Of a stretch of DNA of 64,000 nt, positions 46,822 to 59,600 are shown piece by piece. The notes under the pieces were generated by a model. The model ran no database searches, was not told the origin of the DNA, and saw only the letters and a list, made by a program, of their open reading frames with translations. The stretch is from Macquaria australasica (lineage: Eukaryota > Chordata > Actinopteri > Centrarchiformes > Percichthyidae), in contig SEMN01000088.1 in assembly GCA_005408345.1 (NCBI GenBank), forward strand, positions 1-64,000, in the 5' to 3' direction. Every line of letters begins with the position of its first letter. Position 1 is the stretch's first letter. The translations under genes were made by a program, and so were the position numbers.

Positions 46822-49800
46822 ACTTTGTCAGCTTTAATTTATTTTTAATGCAAAGGCTTTCCCTTTACATTTTTAAACTCAAACTGACCAGCAGAGTGTT
46901 GTGGCTCTTGTCTAGTGTCTTCATTATAGAATTTATTATCATCCAGTCTTATCAGCTGTTCAGATAAACATGTATAGCAGATCCAAAGTGACACTTCATG
47001 GTGCTCTATAGATGTCTAAGGGTTGTATGAGACCCAGTGACCTTTAAGGAAATTGAGCGTTGATTTCACCTATAACTCAGTGTGAGAAATCACTGACAGT
47101 GTTTACATGAAACATAAAAACTGCCTTCTGACACGTGTGGTTTGCAAAGAGTATTGTGGTTAGTCATATTCCTAATTTAGAGACATTTTAACCAACATTT
47201 GATTGCTTTTCCTCCATTCAACATGTGGACACTTCTGTTAAACTGAGCTAATCTGCCACCTTTTGGTCAAATCAGAGAATGACTTAAGATCAGCAGGTCT
47301 TTTTAAAGCTTCCACAGACTTCAGTGCATCACAGTGTGGTTGTTGTTAATTTAGTATTGAATTGTATGCAATGTATATGGGGACATGATGCTCTAGATAG
47401 ACATCCTCTGAATTGGATCATTTAAAAATGATAATAAAAAAATAATAATTTAATAACAATGTTGTTTTCAACAATTAAGGAGAGTTTTATCATGTAAATC
47501 ATTTTGCATGTAAAAACACGTTATAGTGTGGCCCTTACTGTATGTCAGGTTCAGTCAGTCTCTAAATTGGGAACACACTGCCCTCTAGTGGTCAATATAC
47601 AAAACTGCATGATGCACACGCGATAACATCACTAAAAAGGCATTTGTGATTGGTTGGGTGTAAGTAAGTTAATCATTTACTGGGTGAAAATGTGTCTCTG
47701 AACAGTAGGTGATGTGTGTGTATGTATGTATGTAGCTTTTTGCAAACAAGAACAATGAAGAAGAACAATGACATGATATTAGCCTATGTTTAATAGTAGC
47801 CACAGAGTGATAACAGTTGCACTGCTGAATCAGATTCTCACTTGTCTTACTTTTTCTAGTGTTTAATAAATCAAATGAAATAACTTACTGCAGATTCTGA
47901 CAGAAATGTTGTATTTAGTTTTATAAATGAGTTTTGGAAGTTTTGGTGTTTGGTATTTATCCTTCACCCAAGTCTGAAGCATGGTTGAAAGAGCATTCAA
48001 ACATGCTTCTTTCTCCCTGTGTGTTGAATGACTAAATAACTTCAGTGAATTTAAAGATTTTAAGCATAAAAGAACAGGAATCTATTACGCAAAAAGCTGT
48101 CATTGTTTTTAACTTGGAAAACACAGGAATATATTCTTTTAAGGAAATGGACGTGTTGCCCCCTGGATCTTGTTTTATTCCATTGTACTAATTTTGTGCA
48201 GTACTTCATATTGATGTGCATATGCTGCTGTCTTTACCAGATCTGAATTAGCACATTAATAAAGAATTATTGGATTTCAGTTTAACAATTCATTTACATT
48301 GCTTAGATCTGCAGAGAGCATACAGTCGGATCTGTTGTTGCTGCAGATTTGAGCAGCATTTATTCTTCTAATCTATTTATAGATACATTTACAGACATTC
48401 TGGGGGAAAGTCCACTATTTAAAAAAATATTTTACCTGTGAATATATACCTTTGTATTTGATCTTAAATATTAACATCACATATAGTTTAAACATACAGT
48501 ATAAAGTAGCATTTAGTATTTTCTCAGTTTTACCACAAGTATTAAGTATTAAAGGGTATGCTGAATATTCCTGTTTTTTTATTAACTGATTTTCTTTTCA
48601 TATCTATTCATCTGCTTTATAACAAATTAAGAGAAACATTGGTGAAATCTTTCATTTCAAAATGTCTGATGTATAATTCTTTATTTTGGAGGTTATTTTT
48701 AATGTTTTCTTCTGTATTCCCATATATATAAATGTTACATGTGCCGTATGGACAGATTTCTTTGTTATTACTGTTCTGAAATTGAAGACGATATCTTAAC
48801 CACAAATATTTATAATCCTTAATTCTTGTTAACTGTTTGTAAAAATATGCCCCTTTTAATCTTATTCAACATATTAATATATTACAAGTTAAATTACAAG
48901 TCTGTTGCACATGCTAGAAAGTACCACACAATCCTTGTAACTAAAAAAAAAAGCTTTACAATGTTTTAGTTTTTTCTTGACTTTTATTGAACACAAGAAT
49001 TTCTGGCAGAATGCAAAGTCAAAATGTGTTTTCCTTCTTTTTCTCAGTTAGTATTCAGTATTTACACCGGTGAGGACGAGGAGTGGTAGTCTATACCAAT
49101 ATCTGACCTACAGTATGAGAGCTGCTGTTTACAGAGAGAAGAGTTGAAGAACGGGGAGCTCTGGATCAATGACAGTGACCAGTTGTTGGCAGTGGAGGCT
49201 CAAGTCTCCTGTCTGACTGCATATAAAGCATTTGGGTGTTACACAGTTGTGTGTAGACACAGTTGTGAGACAGAGAACCTTGGCAGGATGTTTTTCTCTT
49301 TTTCAAAACCTGAAAAATTCATGTTGCTTTGTCTCCTTGCAAATGCTGAGCAAGATTAAATAATCTGCTAGATGTCTTTATTCTGACTGAATCAAGTGGT
49401 GGACTCAAAGAGAAAAATGCAAGGCTGCCTCTGTGTCAGTCTTGCATTTTTGAGGTATCTGAACAAGAGGGACTTGCTCACCTGATGTCCTCCAAAAATG
49501 AATTTCAGTGTTTTCATGTAAACTTGCACAAATATTGGTCTAACATTTGCAATTCCAGAACATGTTCAAGCTTGTTTTTGGACAAAACAAAAACACCTCA
49601 CGTTTTCTTTTTGTATATTTTCACACTGTATTTCAGCAGAAACAGTAAAACTTGCTTACGACACCTCTCCCTTTTTTTTTTTAAGTTACACTTCAGAGCT
49701 TTGTGAAGCAAAAACAGTTTTCTTTTGAAGCAAAAATAAAAAGTTTGGGAAACAGGACAAGTTACACAATACTTGAAAAAAGATCAATACAATACATGAA

Positions 49801-50029
49801 GCTTTCATTATTTTTCCCATATCAAAAACTGTGATGATAATAATATCCATTTCTAATATATTTTACATGCTTGCTTCTGACAAATCCAACAATTTCAGAT
49901 ATTTGAGAGAATATGGGACCTGAGCAAAGTGTCATTGTGTCTTGTACGTAGATGTAATGGTTTGCTAGATGTCATTCTCATGTGATGCCAGTTATCTAGG
50001 ATGAGGTGTCAGAATGTCCAGATGTTTTC
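46822..50029. other. Intergenic, no recognised gene
   Basis: This is AT-rich and non-coding. There is a short TGTA run near 47714-47734. Small open frames (48617-48805 minus, 49144-49706 plus) have no domains. Confidence 0.5.
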
Positions 50030-50610
50030 TTTTAAGTGTAATTCCAGTTTATTACAGCTTGGGTCTTAATTATGTAGCTTAGCCCATCATTTCCATTTGT
50101 TATGCTAACATTGGACTCACCAAGTTAACTGGCGAGATTTTGTGGAGATCTGGGTCTGACCGGGCGAGAAACACAAGCAGTCAGACAGGTTATGACTTTA
50201 CTTGAGAATAAAACGCGCCTGAAATGTTGGTAATGTTGGTTTTGGAGTCTAATTACCCTTGGGTTCCTTACCATTTTAGTCTGTTTTTCTGGGGGGGGGG
50301 GTTTGTTTAAAAAAAAAATGTATTTATGCTCGGGTAGATTATCCACGGGTCCCTTGGATCTTGTCCACAAGACCTCTACAGTAAGTACAGTGGGTCAAAG
50401 TTGAGCCAAGTTAGGAAGTGATGCATGTTGACAGTTTTGGTTTTGTAATTTTGCCATTCACCACTTTTCTTTTCCAAATAAGTTTGGCGACTTCGGGGTT
50501 TCTGTACAACTTCTCTGTTAGATAGTCTGACTGCTTGTGTTTCTTGCCCCATTGGACTTCTTCTTAGTGATGCTGCCACTTTCTCAGATCTCAGCACTTA
50601 ACTACAATGT
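50030..50610. mobile_element. Interspersed repeat family R4, copy 1, with 25-bp inverted repeats
   Basis: The 25-nt arm at 50162-50186 (it contains GAAACACAAGCAGTCAGAC) is inverted at 50525-50549 with a single mismatch. The left part (CCATCATTTCCATTTGTTAT, then GCTAACATTGGACTCACCAA) matches 58640-58690, and the right arm matches 59529-59553. So this is a dispersed family, and this copy has kept an inverted-repeat structure. I cannot name the family. Confidence 0.6.
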
Positions 50611-53600
50611 TCATCATAATGACAGAAATTACGGCAAAACCTACCAAAATAAAGATAAACCAGAACTAACCTTTAACAAGGACAGTGTAAAGGACCCATC
50701 ACATATACCAGAACACACTTACTCAGCCATTCTGAATATACGACACAATTTGAACCAACCACTGCTTAACTTACATCTGTGAAATGTAGTAAATAAAAAA
50801 GCAAATCGGCAGAAAGATGGAGATGTGAAACGTTTAATGGACAGACACTGAGAGGAATGGAACGCATGCCACCATTTTCTTATTAAAGGCACTGTGTCTT
50901 TCCAGTTTGCTGCTGTCAGACTTCTGTACGTTGGGAATTCTGTTGCATACTATCAGCTACATCTTTTGACAATCAAACTATTTGCTTGACTCTATGACAA
51001 AGGACACAATGGATTCACACATTCACAGTGTACTAGCTTGCAGTCTAAAGTAGGAGGAACACTGTACAAAAAAAAAAGAAAAACAAAATAAGAAATACAA
51101 AAAGAGGGTCAGACTAATTTCTTTACCTTCCAAATCCACAGCAGGGTACTATGGCTTGAGAAAGAACAATCTGAAATCCTTTCATTTACTTTCTATACAT
51201 AAAAAGAAACTTTTAAACACCACAGACCAATTTCCTTCCTGGTTAGTTAAAATAGGCCAAATTTCTTCTTCAGTCAATTTTGTTGCAAAAAAAGGACCAC
51301 TGAAAGGCTATGCTTAACGGCTTGAGCGTGTACATTCATTTGCAGACACAGACCCAGTATTAGTCTCTCAATTTAAGCCACATTTCAGAGTTACAGTATG
51401 CTACTCAGCACAGTTTTCCATAGGAATCCTTAGGATCTGTGACTGCTTGAGCTTTTTTATTAGTTTGAGGGGGCTAGACTCCATGGTTATCTTACCAAAT
51501 ATGTGATGAGGATTGGTAACATAGTCAACTCCGTCTAGGTATTTCTGTCCAGTGTGCATGCTAAAATGTTAGCATGTAGCATGCTAAATAACCATAGCCA
51601 ATTGACATTAATGCAAAATCTCGATCTTCGTCATTAATAACATCCCCAGAGTACAAAAACGTTTAAAAAAAACCTGTGCTGGTCTGAGCTGGTCTGTAAC
51701 TGGTCTTGGCCTGACAGAGAGAGTCTGATGCTGGTGAACGTGACACATGAGATCACAGATGCTGGTAGACAACATCAGCATGTGCTCAAAATCATGATCA
51801 GAGCAGGGCCAGCCTTAGTTTCCTCCACTGAAAGGAACAGTTAAACTGTTATAGGCTGGTTAGATAACAAGCTGATGATGATCACTTGACCAGCTTATGG
51901 TGTGTTTTTGCTGGATGGCCAGTTTAACCTGACTTTGTAAGTAGAGTAGAAACCATGAAGGGAAACATTTTTCACTAAATGTTCATTTTTCTATTGCCTT
52001 TTAAAAAATCCCTTAAAAAGCCTGGAGGGTTTAGACTGTTGATGTCTGTATCAAAATTAGCTAACCTTCCAGTCTTAGACTGGCCCTACCAAATATAGCA
52101 ATGATGCTAATCACTGCCACACACAACATGAAATGCAGTTTCTTGCCTGCTTTCATGGTTTTAGCAGTTTGGGTTTTGTTTCAGCAGTAAAATTATTACA
52201 TTTATTTACATGAAACTAAATACACTACAGGTTCCAAGCTGCCTAGCATGCTGTGTTCACTTACGTTTAGCATAATGCTAGCTGTCTGTGGGTATTGAAC
52301 ATGCACAATGAACAGATATAGGAGACACAGACAATGATCATGTAATCAGTCCTCTCAGATACCGGGTAAACTGACCAATGGGCAAAACTGCCCAAGGAAA
52401 TCAGTGTAGTCCTTTAAAGTGGTACAACTGAAGTCAAACTCTTCCAAACTCCAAACACATGTTGAACACAACACTTTACAATGTGAGTTCTCTTTCAGGT
52501 TTTGTATTATTTGCTCAACTTAACAAATCTGAATTTCCTGTTTTTAGAGCCAGGCATAACAGATAAAGACAAAATCTCTGGGCCAACTGTGGCTCATTTA
52601 ATAACTTCCAGACATTGTCCAGAACATTTCCAGTAAGTGGACCTTGTGCTAAGAATATAGTGTGAAAGTGGATTTTGAGTGATCAACTTTACTAAACCTA
52701 CAATACATGTCACATTACTGCAGGCACAAACTAATTAAAGACTTAACAGGAAGGTGGTGGAAGCAGTGGTGACACAAACGCACATTGACAACAGTTGTGG
52801 TGAAAGAGAGAAAACGACGGCTGAGAGAATTAGATGTTTGGTGTAGAAATCTCAGACCAATCAGTTGTATAAGCAGTGAACAAGAGTGGTTAGCACAGAG
52901 AAGGCAACGATGGTTATGAACCAGAGATTAAGGTAGGGATGGTTAACCCCAAGGAAACAAACTGAATGTGATATTCGAGACCAATTGCAGGCAGTGGAAA
53001 CTGGTGTGTCAAGAATTCAGCGAGTTTGGCCAACAAGCCTGCAAGGGCTTGTTGTTTTCATTTAGCAAACACGTCTACTTCTCAGTCCAAACCTGCTGAC
53101 TGAAATTGTTTTCACAGAACACATTTGGCCTTTCGAGTCACTGTTAAGCCCAAACCTGTCAGGTAAAGAACTGGTCGGAAATGCTTAAAGGAGACCTCTG
53201 GAAAAGGTGAGGTGTGTGTGTGTGAGAGAGAAGGCGATAAAGGTGTGTTCTCACAATGACCTAAAGAAAACCAAATGACAATATTAACAACACACACACA
53301 AGCTGTGTTCCATTACAGGCGCCACCTCCTTCAAAGATCGTGCTTTACAAGCTGTGGCACTGAAGGCTAGTGGGCTCCCGAGAAGAGAGGGTCTACAGAG
53401 GATTCACCTTAGCATCATTTCTAGTTCCCATCCCGAGCTTCACAGAGACTAAAGGGAGGGCCTCATCAACTCGTGAGGTCAAAAATTACCAGCAGGAAGT
53501 TGCCTTCGAACATCCCAGGATAGTTAATAGTTTTGCCGTTTCATTTCATGACACAATGGATAACAAAAAGTGTACCATGTTACTGGTAAATCTATCCATC

Positions 53601-55108
53601 TAACTTAATGCACTTTCACTAAATGGCTACTTTCAAGTAGACTGAAAGCAGTATGGACAACTGACTGGTGGATTTTAGGATAGTTAAGACACAAAGGACA
53701 CACCAGTAGATTCCATCAAATTCGGGCAAAAATAAGGCAGAATTTCTCCTTTGGAATGGGACACCCAAGTTAAGCTGTTATGACGTATTAAGTCTTGTAA
53801 ATTGGACTTTGAGGGATGTGGCCCCTGAAAAGGAACACAGCTATAATCTTCAATGTGACCATTTCCTTATCCTAAACCCAACCCAACCATGTCTCCTAAA
53901 AATTATGTTAATATACAGCAAATACGTTGTTTTATAAAACACAAAGCACTTGGTTAAGGGTTAGGGAAAGATCATCGTCTTGGTAAAACTGGTGACGTGG
54001 GACAGGGTTGACTTGTTCTATGTTTAACCAGAACAACGATCTTTTCCTTCTGGTTCATTACAACTTTCCTTACCAAATTATTTTAGTTGCCTTAACCGAA
54101 CTACATGGGGGACACAGGACTTTGTACGTCCTTCATCCATCCCAATCATCTCCCTATGAATTCCATATGGAACTGAATGTATTGGGCGAACCCATTTACC
54201 AATATACTGTATAAACAGAATTTTAGGGAGACAGGGTTGAAACCCCTGAACCTTAACTTCAATAGCATGAAAAATCTTTCTCCGGTGTCTTCTTCCGTTT
54301 CTCATAGCTTAGGCTAAATTATTTGGACCAGATCTGGACCAGAACCATATGGAGACAACATTCAAGAAAAAAAAAAAAACAAACATCTAAAGAGGAACCA
54401 AATGACAGCAACATGTACAGAAATACAGTAACTTTGCAAAAAACAGGCATGCTAATGTTCTAATCTCTAGCCCTGGAAATAACACATTAAAAAAGCTAAA
54501 TAGGCAGTAACGTCTGCACATTATTTAAACACAACAAAATATCGACAAAGGAAAAAAAGACCCATAATCCATTATCACGATGATGACCATACTGCATAAC
54601 AAAAGTAATGTTGGTAATGTACCAGTCTTACATGTGTGTACATCATGAGGGCAGTAATCTGTGAAGTAAAGCTACAGTCCAACCATGGTTATCTAGAGGA
54701 AAATAGTTTAGATTCTGTTCCGTCTTTAACAGTTGATCAATTTAATATTACATACAAGAGAGAGGGTGAACTACAAGTATGAATTGCGCTTTTTTCTGTG
54801 ACAAATAAACAATTAGAAACTGACTTAAAAGGAACTAAGGCATGTGCATGAGGTCTTTACATTTTCCTGGTCAGAAGACACTGTAGAAAGAGACCCATGA
54901 TTTCTTTTTTTTTTCTTTTTTTTTTTTTTAGCTTTTCTGTTGCTTTTTGTTATTTTTTCTGATGCAATGGGGTGGTGTGTGACATTGCTTTGAGGTTTCA
55001 GTGACTGTGACCCCTCCCTCCTCTCCCATTAACCTTAAAAACCCAACCCCTAACCACCCTCCCTACCCCAACCACCCTCTTCTTCCCGCTGCTCTTGGGG
55101 CGAGGAGA
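50611..55108 (-). other. ncam1: ncam1 3'UTR and downstream flank (boundary unknown)
   Basis: Sequence 3' of the ncam1 stop on the sense strand. AATAAA signals on the minus strand occur near 52200 and near 51455 (CTAATAAAAAAGC), with another further downstream near 50045. ATTAAA variants occur near 54738 and 52598. An A-rich tract (plus-strand T-run about 54904-54930) lies about 190 nt after the stop and could mis-prime cDNA. A GCATGCTA / TTAGCATG cluster at 51556-51586 can fold back on itself. Open frames in the interval show no domains. The true cleavage site cannot be chosen from sequence alone. Confidence 0.5.
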
Positions 55109-55229
55109 TTACGCTTTACTTTCGTTGCCGTTCGTCTGAGGAGCCTCGTTGGGAACTGTCTTCACCTCGGCTGTGGCGTTCTTCACCTCAGCCTCGCCTT
55201 TAGTGTTATCATCCTTCACAGTCTTACCA
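55109..55229 (-). CDS. ncam1: NCAM1 terminal coding exon (common cytoplasmic C-terminus)
   Basis: The last coding exon of neural cell adhesion molecule 1, shared by the 140- and 180-kDa transmembrane isoforms. After the acceptor (GTTTGTCCCCGTAG, ending at 55230) it supplies one base (T) that completes an Asp codon, then 39 residues GKTVKDDNTKGEAEVKN... ending AEVKTVPNEAPQTNGNESKA and a TAA at 55111-55109. The ending AEVKTVPN-x-A-x-QT-x2-NESKA matches the mammalian C-terminus. The segment before it, rich in K, D and E, is shorter and more diverged than in mammals. Phase 2 matches the donors at both 62405 and 60946, so either upstream exon can splice in without changing frame. Confidence 0.96.
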
Positions 55230-55383
55230 CTACGGGGACAAACACAGGAGCGAGACAGAACCAGAAAAAGACAAAAAGAGAGGAGATTCTGTTAACAGTG
55301 AATCACTAAGTCGCTCTCTCACAGCTACACTGTCTGCTGAGCTGCCTTTTGTGTAATTTTTCAAAGAAAGAAGGGAAAAAAAT

Positions 55384-55405
55384 GGGGGGGTGGGGGTGGG
55401 GGGGG
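55384..55405 (+). repeat. G-run cluster in the last ncam1 intron
   Basis: Three G-runs of 7, 5 and 8 on the plus strand are separated by single T. On the sense (minus) strand this is a C-rich tract about 155 nt upstream of the terminal-exon acceptor. It can form a G-quadruplex on the template strand and a C-rich protein-binding site in pre-mRNA. Confidence 0.9.
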
Positions 55406-56019
55406 CATGCAAGATGCTTTGAGGGAATTTGTTTTCCCTCCTGGAACTGAATGCATTTCACACATAATGGGATCAAGCTCACTATCCAAGCCAGACATCA
55501 AATAAGAGTACATGGATGTCACAGCTATTTTCAAGGAACAATGAATGCTGATGTGGAATGAGACAGGGCCGGTACAGTAGGCACAATGCATGAAGGAATG
55601 AAAGACTGAGGCATAACCTACAACACAAACTACAATACACAAGAGGATTACACGCAGTCTAGACTGAGCCAAGACACAATGGAAAGAGACTTTAAAGCCA
55701 TACTTCACTTAAGTCGAACATTTTATGGTGTTAGCATATGTACCCTTGTTGGAATACATTTGTAGTAAATGTGCTGCTTCACTGTTGTGTCACATACAGT
55801 CATCTCTTCTTCTGTCCTCTAAATCAACTCTCAAATAGCAATTTCAATCAATACACTTCTCTTTCCTGCTGACACATATACATGCTCTCTGTGGGCCCTA
55901 CAAAGTTAGGCCAGGGACTGCCCCATATACAGGATCCATAAATACATCCAACCCTTACAGACTTAAAACTAAAGCAGCCTTCATATAAATGTCTGCCCTG
56001 AAGTTTGTGCTAAAAGGAA

Positions 56020-56440
56020 GAACATGGGGTCTTTGAAAACAAACAGATTTATCCCCATGGGAGTATGAATGTTGTCAGCAAATTTCATGGCAATCTGCCT
56101 GAGAGATTATGAAATACCTTGTATGCAAAGTTGACGCTCTTGTCTGACAGCGGTGCTAGAGGTCAAAGAGTGTCCAAAATGGAAAGGGTTCACCCCCTGG
56201 GGAACATGAATGCACCCAGCAAATTCAATGCCATTTTACCAATATACATTTTTCTAGAAAAGCTCAGGGGGTCACCAAAAACATTAGGGTTCATCCTCAG
56301 GAGGTCACAAATATCCACCAATTCCTTCTGGCTGTTAGTTTTAGAGACACCTTGTCATGGACCAAAGTGTTGGTGATGGGGAACCTCTGACCTGACAGTG
56401 GTGCAGACTGACTGACCAATGATTGTGTGATTTTGTCCCC
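56020..56440. repeat. Teleost interspersed repeat in ncam1 intron
   Basis: The segment has blocks such as GGGAGTATGAATGTTGTCAG with CAAATTTCATGGCAATCTGC (56060-56100), GGGGAACATGAATGCACCCA with CAAATTCAATGCC (56198-56233) and a third diverged block near 56294. The wording GGGAACATGAATGT plus AAATTTCATGGCAATC is typical of an abundant fish repeat I remember. Here it appears as two to three degenerate tandem units. It is non-coding. Confidence 0.55.
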
Positions 56441-58021
56441 CATACCCCAGTATTATCTATAGTCTTAATTCCTACTGTCTTGTGTCACATCTTCCAGTCC
56501 ATTAGATTAAGTCCTGTCTTGAGAAATACTTTGCGGGTGTAATCAGGCAACAGATTTCTGTCATGCTTTTTGTACGGAAATGTGTGAAAAATACTGCACC
56601 ATGTGGACTCAACTAGGCCAGTTGTATGCATTAAAGTAAGTAGGTCATTCCCAAACACACTAAGTAAGCTTATTCAATTTTGTATTTTATTATAACCAAA
56701 ACACCTGCCTTTAATCCTAAAAAAAGCAAGCAAACTTAAATAAATAGGAGTTAAGTGATCAAAATCCCAAAAGTTCTAATATATTATGCACAACCTGAAG
56801 TTAACTGCTATTACAACATGTTGCAGCTTCCTCAAATTCAGTGCCAAATTTATCTGTGTTCACCTTCACTGTCTATAAGGTAATGCAGGCAATAATCCTG
56901 ACAGTACATAACTACACAAGCCCCCTCAAATCTGGCAAAAGTGTTTAGTCAACAACATTTCAACCAAAGCGTGTCTATACAACCACTATGCTACATTCAT
57001 ACTCTTGTCAGCATCACTCTACCCTTGATATCTCCTGGACATGTTCAGTGTCAGTTGGATGGTATTGTACAGACTCTAATTTGCCAACATGCGCTGACTT
57101 CACTGTGATTTGTCACAGGTTGCCATGAATGTTGCTCAAATGTTACCTTTAAATGTTCCCTCTTCTATAACCAACTTGCTGCAGTGTCTGACCTTTAAAC
57201 TGTAAAACTCTTTCATGCGACACATCTTTAACTATGTCACGCTCAGGTCAATGGGCACTACATCGCTTTCATGGAAGTTAATTGTACTTCTAACTAATGT
57301 ACTTTAAGCACTACCCAGGCTACTATGTGTAGACCTGTAGTCTGTGGAAATGGTCTGCAAAGATACTTTTCTACTCAGGAGAGAAAAATGGGTCCTGAGG
57401 AAGAGTACGTCACTCAGAAATCCAATAAACCCTCAAGAAGCCTGACAAGACATTTCAGTGTTGGGATGCTGAGGAAGGATCACCACATAGATCAGTGGGA
57501 GAGCTGTACTTCAGTGCTGTCAGAGTTATGAAGAAAAATCCCTCCAATGACAAGTTTGGTTATATCAAGGTGATGTTGAGCTGACAAGAGCCCTACTTCC
57601 AACTAGCTCTCAACTCCCCATACTTCATCACTGACATCTTCTTCTGGCCATCTGAGTGAGCGAAGCATGAGATGAAGGAGGGAGAGAAAGAGGACTGATT
57701 GTCAGTAAGCCTCTGTAATTCATCTTCTGCCATAGCTTTCTCATCATCCTCACAGGGTGTCAGGAATCAGGAACATCTGCAAACTCCTAGGGGCAAAACT
57801 CCAAAATATTAACCCTTCATAGCACCACTGAAATAAAGTCTTTCTGCAGGAATCAAAAAGAAAACAGAGGTGTCTTTCTGAGAGTGGCATTTAATTGGCC
57901 TATTATCCTTTATCAAAATGAAGAGGAAGTGTTTAATTGACTTGAACAAGCTAATTCACCCTCAAAAGATATCACTCTACTCTTTCATAGAGTAAACAAA
58001 AATTTCTCATTTTTGGTGTGC

Positions 58022-58405
58022 AGCGGGACTTGAAGTCTCAGGAAAGCACAAAATATTCTCATGGACCCATCTCACCCAGGACATCCGATCTTTGAACTGC
58101 TGCCCTCAGGCAGACGTTTCAGGTCATTAAAAGCACAGACTAACAGGCTGAAGAACAGTTTTTATGCCAGAGCCATAACTACACTAAACAAATCTGAACA
58201 TTTTCTTGTAAAATAATTCACGATGCAATATCAAGGGATTGTGCAATATCTGCAGAATGTTAATGTTTTGCGTGTGGCATGTTTTATTTATTGCTTATTT
58301 AGCTGTTTTTACTTATTTATTACTTTTTAGCACCTTAAAGATTGGCATTTTAATTTCATTGTACCTGTACAATGACAATAAAGACATTCTATTCTATTCT
58401 ATTGA
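58022..58405 (+). pseudogene. LINE 3' end: reverse-transcriptase C-terminus plus ATTCT tail
   Basis: A plus-strand frame reads SLRKAQNIL, then MDPSHPGHPIFELLPSGRRF and SLKAQTNRLKNSFYARAITT, ending TAA at 58214-58216. The DPSHP...LLPSGRR(F/Y)R...T-x-R-x-KNSF pattern is a hallmark of the C-terminal end of a fish non-LTR retrotransposon polymerase. About 170 bp of 3'UTR follows, with GTACCTGTACAATGACAATA and an AATAAAG signal, then ATTCT pentamer repeats at 58386-58403. The body upstream is truncated (a stop lies 10 codons before the Met). The insertion is in the ncam1 intron, antisense to the gene. Confidence 0.8.
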
Positions 58406-58599
58406 AGCTTATTTTTCCTCACAGTCTCCAGCTAAGACAACTAAGCTCTATTAGCTGTATCTTTTGCAGCCATATGGTTGTTGTTAATATATTAACTACA
58501 GTCAGCTATAGATTGCATTCTGTGGCATTCACTTACAAACTCATGACTGTTTTAAGTTAGCAGTCAAAACAAACTGCGAGTGCATAATGTAAAGTTGCT

Positions 58600-59600
58600 G
58601 GATAGGCATATTTGAAGAACTTGAGGCTTATTTTAATAGTTTTGACCATCATTTCTATCGGTTATGTTAACACTGTACTCATCAAAGTAATCTGGGAACA
58701 CCACGACATCACTACAAAGAAACATGAGCCAACCGTTTGGCCAGATTATCTAAACCACTTTGTTTGGAGTCCAAATTTTTGTGCAAGATATTTACACAGA
58801 ACCAAGTAGTTAGTTAAATCCTTGTGTTTCTGCTGAGTCTGTGCGTGTTGTCTTGTTTCTGCTGGAATCTTTCTGTCAAAGTTAACTTTTTACCACTGAC
58901 ATCCTTGCCCGTTTAAAGACGTTTCGAGATTGAGAATGAGGTAATAGTATGAGTTTATTCATTTTCCCAATCTACTTAGTCCACATCTTAGTTTGTGAAT
59001 TATATAAGTCATCACCGCAGGACGAGGTCAGCTGTAACAACAAAAGTTATCATGTTTCTTCTTTTCTCTCATACACAACAAAGATTTAGAGGCCCTATGA
59101 ACAAGTAAAAACATAATGGGTCTTCCTTGCCATTGTTGTCTCACCAAAAATTGGGAGAACTTAAAACTCTCTTTTTCTTTTGCTAAGAAGCATAAAAAAG
59201 CAAAATATCATCATTGCTGCTAGAGTTTGGTCCATTGTTGACTAGATGCAGAGAAGAAAATTAAATAGAAATAGAATGTTCCTGTGTGAACATCAGAATT
59301 TCAGTTCGGACCCAGTATTTTACAATTTTAAAACCAAAGTGAATGCACACATAATGTCGGTAATAATCCCTCATTGCACAGCAAGACTGTGAGAGTGCAC
59401 AACTACGGTTAAAGTTGAAGCAGGAAATTGGTCTGTAAACTGTGATGGATGTTTACAACAGACAGTTTGGTGAATTTTACTATTTGCCTTCATTTTCTCA
59501 ATTTGGCCAACCTGGGAGTTTGTTGATCGTCTGACTGCTTATGTTTTTTGCCCTGTTTGACTTCTTTTTTTTGTTTGCGATGTCACCGTGACATGATGGC
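58600..59600. repeat. Interspersed repeat family R4, copy 2
   Basis: CCATCATTTCTATCGGTTAT, then GTTAACACTGTACTCATCAA match 50076-50130, and GTCTGACTGCTTATGTTTTT with TGCCC at 59529-59553 matches the right arm of copy 1. The interior between the two matched ends is longer here, so either copy 1 is internally deleted or this copy has been expanded. It is non-coding. Confidence 0.5.

Noticed and set aside
24500..55100. Search for DRD2, HTR3A/B, ZW10, USP28, TTC12 exons between the two genes
   Set aside because: No frame resembles a seven-helix receptor, ligand-gated channel, ubiquitin protease or TPR protein. Small exons could be missed by eye, so absence is provisional.
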